Of a stretch of 64,000 nucleotides of DNA, positions 1-5,682 are shown in pieces. The DNA is from Streptomyces spororaveus (lineage in GTDB: Bacteria; Actinomycetota; Actinomycetes; Streptomycetales; Streptomycetaceae). The notes under the pieces are model-generated. The model was not told the DNA's origin. It ran no database searches and saw only the letters and a list, made by a program, of their open reading frames with translations. Made by a program: the position numbers and the translations under genes. The first letter of the stretch is position 1, and each line of letters begins with the position of its first letter. The stretch lies in contig NZ_BNED01000005.1 of NCBI RefSeq assembly GCF_016755875.1, positions 3,920,001-3,984,000 of the forward strand. Direction: 5' to 3'.

Positions 1-70
1 CATCGTTCGACTTGCATGTGTTAAGCACGCCGCCAGCGTTCGTCCTGAGCCAGGATCAAACTCTCCATGA
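1..70 (-). rRNA. 16S ribosomal RNA, 5' end only (partial)
   Basis: Read on the minus strand, this stretch gives the start of bacterial 16S rRNA: the GAGAGTTTGATCCTGGCTCAG block, then the GACGAACGCTGGCGGCGTGC block, then the ACATGCAAGTCGAACGATG block. This is the actinobacterial 16S 5' end up to the V1 region. The rest of the gene lies beyond the left edge, so only about 70 nt are present. The mature 5' end is placed just upstream of the GAGAGTTTGATC block and is uncertain by a few bases. The operon is transcribed leftwards, out of the window, divergently from trpS. Confidence 0.97.
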
Positions 71-330
71 ATGTTTACCCGTAATCGGGTGCACACATCA
101 CTTAGAGCGGGCGCATCATGTCGGAATATGACCGACGCGCCACAACGTCCTCGCTGTGTTGTTGCCTGCAAGTGCACCGGCGAACCGGAGCCTTACAGGT
201 CTTTTTCAAAGGAACCTCATCCACCGAAGTGGACGGGGTATCAACTTCTGGCGTTGATTTTTGGCACGCTGTTGAGTTCTCAAGGAACGGACGCTTCCTT
301 TGTACTCACCCTCTCGGGCTTTCCTCCGGG
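71..330 (-). promoter_or_regulatory. rRNA operon leader (processing / antitermination region)
   Basis: This is the transcribed leader of the rRNA operon between its promoters and the 16S 5' end. On the minus strand it contains TTCCTTGAGAACTCAACAGC (near 265-285), a sequence typical of streptomycete rRNA leaders and spacers, and an inverted repeat around GTCCACTTCGGTGGA (217-231) that can form a small hairpin. It has no convincing reading frame and its composition is less GC-rich than the flanking coding DNA. The role in 16S processing and antitermination is inferred from position and from known Streptomyces rrn leaders. Confidence 0.6.
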
Positions 331-349
331 CTTTCGTTCTGTTCTTGCG

Positions 350-437
350 TTTCCGACTCTATCAGAGTCAGTCCCGCTCCGCTTTCCAGGTTTTCGCTTT
401 CGCGTTTCCCTTTCCGGCGAGTCCGACTCTATCAGAT
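350..437 (-). promoter_or_regulatory. duplicated rRNA promoter-type element
   Basis: The 13-mer CTGATAGAGTCGG (minus strand) occurs exactly twice, at 365-353 and 435-423, 70 bp apart. TAGAGT fits a streptomycete -10 hexamer, and multiple tandem promoters are the rule for rrn operons in this genus. No perfect TTGACA-like -35 at standard spacing is visible, so these are promoter candidates rather than proven promoters. The left copy lies inside a perfect 6-bp inverted repeat (GACTCT-ATC-AGAGTC, 355-369). Confidence 0.5.
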
Positions 438-439
438 CC

Positions 440-787
440 TTTCGGGCCTGACCCCCAGTCAGCGGGGCTTGTCTTCCGGGCTGTTGGGCCCTTTCGACGA
501 GTGAGACAGTAGCGGATTCCTTGCCCCCGAACCTAATCGGCGGCCGCGTCCTGGAACGCGGATTCCTCATTCGCAAATACGCATGAAAACGAGACGACGG
601 AGTGCGTCGTTCGTTCGAATGTGTGGTGCGGGATGGCCGTCCGGGGACCGACCAGGGTCGGCGCTCACTTCGGACAACTCGAAGAACCTTACGGACCGGG
701 CACACCTGTGTCAACCCCCGGCCGGCCCGCCACGCCGGATCCGCAAAACTCCCGCCGCCCCCGGACCCATCGGTCTACGCTGGGCCC
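440..787. other. intergenic region between rrn promoters and trpS leader
   Basis: This region holds no supported gene. The open frames crossing it lack conserved content, have no credible ribosome binding site and are shadows of one another. It must contain the upstream part of the rRNA promoter array (leftward) and the promoter of the trpS leader (rightward). A weak TACGCT hexamer at 776-781 lies about 7 nt before the leader-peptide ATG, which would make that transcript nearly leaderless. Confidence 0.4.
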
Positions 788-835
788 ATGACTACGCATG
801 CGCTCACGCTCAGCCTTCGCTGGTGGGCCGCCTGA
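788..835 (+). CDS. trpS attenuator leader peptide (15 aa, tandem Trp codons)
   Basis: A 15-codon frame encodes MTTHALTLSLRWWAA and ends at TGA 833-835. Two consecutive tryptophan codons (TGG TGG, 821-826) sit three codons from the stop. They are followed at once by overlapping hairpins and a rho-independent terminator before trpS. Tandem codons for the amino acid charged by the downstream synthetase are the signature of ribosome-mediated attenuation. Ribosome-mediated attenuation has been reported for the auxiliary TrpRS gene of S. coelicolor; assigning the same mechanism here is inference from this arrangement. No strong Shine-Dalgarno is seen, and translation may be leaderless. Confidence 0.8.
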   Translation: MTTHALTLSLRWWAA

Positions 836-872
836 CGGCGGCCGACCTTCCACGCGAGCACGCATGCGCTCA
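826..872 (+). promoter_or_regulatory. trpS attenuator: anti-terminator / anti-antiterminator segments
   Basis: GGCCGCC (826-832) can pair with GGCGGCC (837-843) across TGAC. This hairpin overlaps the end of the leader peptide. GGCGGCC 837-843 can instead pair with GGCCGCC 874-880, which is the left arm of the terminator. A ribosome stalled on the Trp codons at 821-826 would cover the first arm, free 837-843 and so prevent terminator formation. This is the classic 1:2, 2:3, 3:4 layout. Pairing was read by eye and not folded computationally. Confidence 0.75.
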
Positions 873-898
873 CGGCCGCCGCTTCGGCGGCCGTTTTT
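873..898 (+). terminator. rho-independent terminator of the trpS attenuator
   Basis: A perfect 9-bp stem CGGCCGCCG (873-881) / CGGCGGCCG (885-893) closes a CTT loop and is followed by TTTTT (894-898). It lies about 80 nt before the trpS start codon and downstream of the Trp-codon leader peptide, so premature termination here would shut off trpS when charged tRNA-Trp is plentiful. Confidence 0.85.
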
Positions 899-977
899 GT
901 TTCTCCCCTCCCGGGGAGTGGCTCGGTCGCCCGACGCGGTGGCCGCCGACACCACTCACACCCAGGGAGAGCAGGAC

Positions 978-1982
978 ATGACGACGAAGAGGATCTTCAG
1001 CGGGATCAAGCCCACCGGACATCTGACGCTGGGCAACTACCTCGGGGCGGTACGGCAGTGGGTCGCCGCCGACCGGACGCCGGAGTCGGCGCTGTTCTGC
1101 GTCGTCGATCTGCACGCTCTGACCGTCGAGCACGAGCCGGCGCGCGTACGAAGGCTCAGCCGGCAGGCGGCGACCCTGCTGCTGGCCGCCGGCCTCGATC
1201 CGCAGCGGTGCACCCTCTTCGTGCAGAGCCATGTCGACGAGCACACCCGGCTGGCGTACCTCCTGGAGTGCACCGCCACCGACGGGGAGCTGCGGCGGAT
1301 GATCCAGTACAAGGAGAAGGCGGCGAAGGCGCAGCTCTCCGGGGAGGGGGTGCGGCTGTCGCTGCTCACCTATCCCGTGCTGATGGCGGCGGACATCCTG
1401 GCGTACGACGCCCAGGAGGTGCCGGTCGGGGAGGACCAGCGGCAGCACGTCGAGCTGACCCGGGATCTGGCGGTGCGGTTCAACCAGCGGTACGGGCACA
1501 CCTTCACCGTGCCGAAGGCGACGCTTCCGGAGGTGGCCGCGCGGGTCATGGACCTCCAGGATCCGACGTCGAAGATGGGGAAGTCCCACGAGAGCGGGGC
1601 GGGCATCGTCTATCTGCTCGACGAGCCGGGGGCCGTGCGCAAGAAGGTGATGCGGGCGGTCACCGACAGCGGGGACGGTGCGGTGGTCTACGACCGGGAG
1701 GCGCGGCCGGGCGTCGCCAATCTGCTGGACATCCTGGCGGCGTGTACCGGGGGTGACCCGGCTGTGCTCGCCGACGGGTACGGCGGCTACGGGGCGCTGA
1801 AGCGGGATGTCGCCGACGCGGTGGTCGAGGTGCTGCGGCCCGTACAGGAGCGGCACGCGGAGCTGGCGGGCGATCCGGCTCAGGTGGAGAAGGTGCTGCG
1901 GGAGGGTGCCGGGCGGGCCAGGGAGCTGGCGCGGCCGGTGGTGGACCGGGCGTACCGGGCCATCGGATTGCTGGAGCCGTGA
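978..1982 (+). CDS. trpS: tryptophanyl-tRNA synthetase
   Basis: Class I aminoacyl-tRNA synthetase that charges tRNA-Trp with tryptophan (334 aa, normal length). The start ATG 978 is preceded by a purine-rich CAGGGAGAG site. The N-terminus IFSGIKPTGHLTLGNY carries the HIGH-type ATP-binding motif (residues 14-20, GHLTLGN), and the second signature is KMGKS at residues 199-203, a variant of KMSKS. Expression is likely controlled by the Trp leader peptide and attenuator just upstream. That arrangement, and its place next to proC, suggest the inducible, indolmycin-resistant auxiliary TrpRS1 type known in S. coelicolor rather than the housekeeping copy, but resistance cannot be read from sequence alone. 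It ends 47 bp before the convergent proC. Confidence 0.96.
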   Translation: MTTKRIFSGIKPTGHLTLGNYLGAVRQWVAADRTPESALFCVVDLHALTVEHEPARVRRLSRQAATLLLAAGLDPQRCTLFVQSHVDEHTRLAYLLECTATDGELRRMIQYKEKAAKAQLSGEGVRLSLLTYPVLMAADILAYDAQEVPVGEDQRQHVELTRDLAVRFNQRYGHTFTVPKATLPEVAARVMDLQDPTSKMGKSHESGAGIVYLLDEPGAVRKKVMRAVTDSGDGAVVYDREARPGVANLLDILAACTGGDPAVLADGYGGYGALKRDVADAVVEVLRPVQERHAELAGDPAQVEKVLREGAGRARELARPVVDRAYRAIGLLEP

Positions 1983-2029
1983 CGGGTGGGGGTCTCGCGT
2001 GCCTCGGGGCCCCCACCGGTACGGGTGTC

Positions 2030-2839
2030 TCAGCTGTTGCCGGAGGCGAGCTCGCGGCTGCGGTCGCGGGCCGCTTCGAGGGCGGCGATGAGGGCGGCGC
2101 GTACGCCGTGCTTCTCCAGCTCGACGATGGCGTTGATCGTGGTGCCGGCCGGGGAGGTGACGGCCTCGCGGAGCTTGACCGGGTGTTCGCCGCTGTCGCG
2201 GAGCATGACGGCGGCGCCGATGGCGGCCTGGACGATCAGGTCGTGGGCCTGGGCGCGGGGCAGGCCGAGGAGGATGCCGGCGTCGGTCATGGCCTCGACG
2301 AGGAAGTAGAAGTAGGCGGGTCCGGAGCCGGAGAGGGCGGTGGCGGCGTCCTGCTGGGACTCGGGGACGCGCAGGGTCTTGCCGACGCCGCCGAAGATCT
2401 CCTCGGTGTGGGCGAGGTGCTCGGCGGTGGCGTGGCTGCCGGCGGAGATGACGGACATGGCCTCGTCGACGAGGGCGGGGGTGTTCGTCATGACGCGGAC
2501 GACGGGGGTGCCGGGGCTGAGCCGTTCCTCGAAGAAGGCGGTGGGGACGCCGGCGGCGCCGCTGATGACCAGGCGGTCGGCGGGCACGTGCGGGGCGAGC
2601 TCGTCGAGGAGCTTGGCCATGTCCTGGGGCTTGACGGTGAGGATGAGGGTGTCGGCGCGCTTGGCGGCCTCGGCGTTGGAGACGGCCTCGACCCCGTAGC
2701 GGGTGCGCAGTTCCTCGGCCCGTTCGGGGCGGCGGGCGGTGACGAGGAGCTTCGCGGCGGGCCAGCCACCGCGGATCATGCCGCTGAGCAGGGCCTCGCC
2801 GATCTTGCCGGTACCGAGGACCGCGACTGTCTGGGTCAT
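2030..2839 (-). CDS. proC: pyrroline-5-carboxylate reductase
   Basis: Catalyses the last step of proline synthesis, NAD(P)H-dependent reduction of 1-pyrroline-5-carboxylate. The 269-aa length is standard. The N-terminus has the Rossmann dinucleotide-binding motif VLGTGKIGEALLSGM (residues 6-20). The C-terminal half carries the family signature region with LSGSGPAYFYFLVEAM and ADAGILLGLPR-like sequence, followed by a helical dimerisation domain with SPAGTTINAI near residue 230. The start ATG at 2839 is the natural one. It is convergent with trpS and upstream of the ABC exporter on the same strand, separated by about 120 bp. Confidence 0.96.
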   Translation of the reverse strand: MTQTVAVLGTGKIGEALLSGMIRGGWPAAKLLVTARRPERAEELRTRYGVEAVSNAEAAKRADTLILTVKPQDMAKLLDELAPHVPADRLVISGAAGVPTAFFEERLSPGTPVVRVMTNTPALVDEAMSVISAGSHATAEHLAHTEEIFGGVGKTLRVPESQQDAATALSGSGPAYFYFLVEAMTDAGILLGLPRAQAHDLIVQAAIGAAVMLRDSGEHPVKLREAVTSPAGTTINAIVELEKHGVRAALIAALEAARDRSRELASGNS

Positions 2840-2963
2840 GCCCGATTCACCTCGCCTGGGGGTACCCCCAGCGGTGGCCGGGGGTGCTTCTTGCGCGCTA
2901 CGTGTGCGTCCTCATCCTTTCACCCGTGGAAGGAACGGGGCGGGGTTGTCCGGCCTGTGGGCG

Positions 2964-3701
2964 TCAGGGGGTGCGGCGGCGGAGGGTGACCGCGCCGAGG
3001 GCGAGGACGAGCAGTGCGCAGGCGGCGACGATCGCGGCGTCGCGGACGAAGTCGGCGGTCATGTCGGTGTGGGTGAGGACCTGGGTCATGCCGTCGACGG
3101 CGTAGGACATGGGCAGGACGTCGGAGAGGCCTTCCAGGACGGGGTGCATGGTGTCGCGGGCGGCGAAGAGGCCGCACAGGAGCAGCTGGGGGAAGATCAC
3201 GGCCGGCATGAACTGGACGGCCTGGAACTCGGAGGCCGCGAAGGCGGAGACGAAGAGTCCGAGTGCGGTGCCGAGGAGGGCGTCGAGGAGGGCTACGAGG
3301 AGGAGGAGCCAGGGGGATCCGACGACGTCGAGGCCGAGGGCCCAGAGGGCGAGGCCGGTGGCGAGGAGGGACTGGAGGACGGCGACGGCTCCGAAGGCGA
3401 GGGCGTAGCCGGCGATGAGGTCGCCCTTGCCGAGGGGCATGGCGAGGAGGCGTTCCAGGGTTCCGGAGGTGCGTTCGCGCAGGGTGGCGATGGAGGTCAC
3501 CAGGAACATGGTGATGAGGGGGAAGATCCCGAGGAGTGAGGCGCCGATGCCGTCGAAGGTCTTGGGGCTGCCGTCGAAGACGAAGCGCAGCAGGGTGAGC
3601 ATCAGTACGGGGACCAGGAGCATCAGCGCGATGGAGCGCGGGTCGTGGCGGAGCTGGCGCAGGACGCGGGCGGCGGTGGCGGTGGTGCGGGCGGCGTTCA
3701 T
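2964..3701 (-). CDS. ABC-2 type exporter permease
   Basis: Membrane subunit (245 aa) of an ABC-2 exporter. The chosen ATG at 3701 overlaps the stop of the ATPase gene by 4 bp (ATGA), so the two are translationally coupled. After a cytoplasmic N-terminus, the first helix (IALMLLVPVLMLTLLRFVF) is followed by four to five more hydrophobic segments. The motif RERTSGTLERLLAMPL, typical of ABC-2 permeases, lies near the second membrane segment. The substrate is unknown; antibiotic or lipid export is common for this class. The larger frame upstream of 3701 has arginine/histidine-rich nonsense and is not part of the protein. Confidence 0.92.
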   Translation of the reverse strand: MNAARTTATAARVLRQLRHDPRSIALMLLVPVLMLTLLRFVFDGSPKTFDGIGASLLGIFPLITMFLVTSIATLRERTSGTLERLLAMPLGKGDLIAGYALAFGAVAVLQSLLATGLALWALGLDVVGSPWLLLLVALLDALLGTALGLFVSAFAASEFQAVQFMPAVIFPQLLLCGLFAARDTMHPVLEGLSDVLPMSYAVDGMTQVLTHTDMTADFVRDAAIVAACALLVLALGAVTLRRRTP

Positions 3702-4519
3702 CGGGTCTGCTCCCGGATGGCGGTGACGTTGGTGGCGGCAGCGGCGTCGGCGTTGGCTTCGTCGACGAGGCGCAGGAAGCCCTCCTCGACGGTGGTGGCG
3801 TGGGTGCGGGTGCGCAGTGCGTCGGGGGTGTCCTGGGCGAGAATGCGGCCTTCGCGCATCAGGAGCAGGTCGTGGCAGCGCTCGGCTTCGTCCATGACGT
3901 GGGAGGAGACGAGGATCGTGGCGCCGCGGGTGGCGGTGATGTCGTGGAAGAGGTTCCACAGATCGCGGCGCAGGACGGGGTCGAGGCCGACGGTGGGTTC
4001 GTCGAGGACGAGGAGCTCGGGGGTGCCGAGCAGGGCGACGGCCAGGGAGACGCGGCTGCGCTGGCCGCCGGAGAGGTTGCCGGCGAGGGCGCCTGCGCGG
4101 CTGGTGAGGTCGACGTCGGTGATGGCGCGGCTCACGGCGGCGGCGCGGCGGTCGGCGGCGGCGCGGCCGGGGTCGAGGACAGCGGCGAAGTAGTCGAGGT
4201 TCTGCCGGACGGTGAGGTCGTCGTAGACGCTGGGCGCCTGGGTGACGTAGCCGATGCGGGAGCGGAGGCGGGGGTGGCCGGCGGGGTGGCCGAGGACGTC
4301 GAGGGTGCCGGTGACGTGGGCCTGGGTGCCGACGATGGCGCGCATGAGGGTGGATTTTCCGCAGCCGGAGGGGCCGAGGAGGCCGGTGATGCGGCCGCGG
4401 GGGACGTCGAAGGCGAGGGAGTCGAGGACGGTGCGGGGGGTGCGGCCGGTGCCTCGGCGGACGGTGAGGTCATGGGCGTGGACGGCGGCCGGGTCTCCCT
4501 CGGGCTGCTTATTCATCAT
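3698..4519 (-). CDS. ABC transporter ATP-binding protein (exporter, ABC-2 partner)
   Basis: ATPase subunit (about 273 aa) of the exporter formed with the adjacent permease. It shows a Walker A GPSGCGKST, an ABC signature LSGGQRSRVSLA, a Walker B LLVLDEPTVGLDP and a switch histidine in LVSSHVMDEAERC. Adjacent ATG codons at 4519 and 4516 both sit inside a 22-bp palindrome, so repressor binding would cover the start region. AGGAG (about 4536-4540) is rather far upstream for a standard ribosome site. An alternative upstream TTG start at 4555 would put the palindrome inside the coding region and looks less likely. Confidence 0.93.
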   Translation of the reverse strand: MMNKQPEGDPAAVHAHDLTVRRGTGRTPRTVLDSLAFDVPRGRITGLLGPSGCGKSTLMRAIVGTQAHVTGTLDVLGHPAGHPRLRSRIGYVTQAPSVYDDLTVRQNLDYFAAVLDPGRAAADRRAAAVSRAITDVDLTSRAGALAGNLSGGQRSRVSLAVALLGTPELLVLDEPTVGLDPVLRRDLWNLFHDITATRGATILVSSHVMDEAERCHDLLLMREGRILAQDTPDALRTRTHATTVEEGFLRLVDEANADAAAATNVTAIREQTR

Positions 4520-4530
4520 GTGATGAATAA
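4509..4530. promoter_or_regulatory. perfect inverted-repeat operator over the ABC exporter start
   Basis: TTATTCATCA (4509-4518) and TGATGAATAA (4521-4530) form a perfect 10-bp inverted repeat around a 2-nt centre. It is AT-rich in otherwise very GC-rich DNA and spans the start codons of the ABC ATPase gene. It resembles operators of dimeric one-component regulators such as GntR/YtrA-like, PadR or TetR types. No regulator gene lies next to it, so the protein that binds it must be encoded elsewhere. Confidence 0.7.
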
Positions 4531-4600
4531 TGCTCCTGGGGGTGCCGGACGTCAATCTCCGGGAGGAGTGAGGTGCGGGCTCCGGGCGCCGGGCTGCGGG

Positions 4601-5131
4601 CTACTTCTTGCGCTTGGGCCGGCGGGCGGCCGGGTTCCCGGTACGGGTGCTGCGGCGGCGGGCGTACTCGGCCCGGGCGCGCTCGTACTCGGCGCGGCGG
4701 AGCTTCTCGCCCGGCGCCTCACCGAGGCAGCGCAGGAAGTACGCGATCAGGGAGCCGATGAAACCGATCGTCTTGAGGCCCTTGAGGGCGGCCTCGTCGG
4801 AGGACGGGGCGGGGCGACGGCTGTAGGAGGCCCACGTCTTGGTGAAGGCGATGGAGCTGGCGATCGCGAAGAGGACGACGACCGAGATGCTGAGGAAGGG
4901 GCCGACGTTGCCGATCTCCAGCCCCTCGTAGGACAGGCGCAGCAGCAGGGCGGCGGAGATCGCGGTGGCCAGGGAGCCGATGGCGAGGCCGACGCGACGC
5001 AGGGCGTAGCCGCCGTCGTGCTCGACCCAGGTGGTGCCGAAGAACCGGATCGGCTCGGGCTGCGGGCCGGCGGGCACCGCCGCCTGCGCGGCCGGCTCGG
5101 CGGGGGTCTGGTCTCGCTGGTCGTCGCTCAC
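4601..5131 (-). CDS. conserved membrane protein of unknown function
   Basis: A 176-aa protein starting at GTG 5131. The first 45 residues are polar, rich in Ala, Pro and Gln. Two hydrophobic segments follow (about residues 50-67, and 77-97 with FLSISVVVLFAIASSIAF). A third weaker one (TIGFIGSLIAYFLRCLG) precedes a strongly basic C-terminal tail with RAEYERARAEYARRR and PKRKK. I do not recognise the family. It is probably a cytoplasmic-membrane protein with both termini inside. It stands alone between the ABC exporter and a small SH3-domain gene, all on the minus strand. Confidence 0.7.
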   Translation of the reverse strand: MSDDQRDQTPAEPAAQAAVPAGPQPEPIRFFGTTWVEHDGGYALRRVGLAIGSLATAISAALLLRLSYEGLEIGNVGPFLSISVVVLFAIASSIAFTKTWASYSRRPAPSSDEAALKGLKTIGFIGSLIAYFLRCLGEAPGEKLRRAEYERARAEYARRRSTRTGNPAARRPKRKK

Positions 5132-5273
5132 GCAGCGATTATCCCTCGCCGGGCCGGTCGGGCCCGGTGTGTCTCACGTGTCAGACGGGGCGGGCGCGGG
5201 TCGCCCCTGCCGCCGCCCCGCGCCACCGCGGACCTTCACCCGGTCCCCGGGACCGCGCTCCCGTTCCGGGCGG

Positions 5274-5576
5274 TCAGCCGCACTGGGTGACGACGTAGCC
5301 GTCACTGCCCGTCTTCACGTACGCGTCGGAGACGAAGCGGCCGTTGCCGATGCAGTCCCAGATGTCGGTCGTGCCGTACGGGCCCGAGACGGTGGTGCCG
5401 TCGCACTGGCAGCGGAGCGTCACGGTCGCGCCGTACGGCAGGACGTCGATCACCGGATAGTTGGTGCCGGGGCCGCTGCGGACGTTCAGCCGGGAGCCGG
5501 GGGCCACCGGGTAGGACGGGTAGCCCGAGCCGGACGCCAGGCTCTGGACTTGGCTTGAATCGTTCTCCACCGACAT
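5274..5576 (-). CDS. small bacterial SH3-domain protein
   Basis: A 100-aa protein with a purine-rich ribosome binding site (GGGGGAGA) 7 nt before ATG 5576. Residues 26-100 form a single bacterial SH3-like (SH3b) domain: GSRLNVRSGPGTNYPVIDVLPYGATV is the standard signature. Four cysteines (CQC near 55-57, C near 74, C99) could form disulfides, which would suit an extracellular location, yet no signal peptide is visible in the 25-residue polar N-terminus. SH3b domains usually bind peptidoglycan or peptides. It is divergent from the Ser/Thr kinase, with a shared 106-bp promoter region. Confidence 0.8.
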   Translation of the reverse strand: MSVENDSSQVQSLASGSGYPSYPVAPGSRLNVRSGPGTNYPVIDVLPYGATVTLRCQCDGTTVSGPYGTTDIWDCIGNGRFVSDAYVKTGSDGYVVTQCG

Positions 5577-5682
5577 ACGAAATCTCCCCCCATGGGTGTT
5601 GCCGTGCGCAACTCGCGCAGGGTAGCAGGACCTTGGAGACTCCTACGGGTCATCGACTAGGCTCCGGCGGGGGTGGTGATCG

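Noticed and set aside
870..1856. Long minus-strand open frame of 328 codons opposite trpS
   Set aside because: It is the antisense shadow of trpS. Its sequence is Arg/His/Pro-rich without any family motif, and the plus strand carries the full synthetase.
1979..2989. Plus-strand 336-codon frame opposite proC
   Set aside because: Gly/Asp/Val-rich low-complexity translation, antisense to proC, with no start signal.
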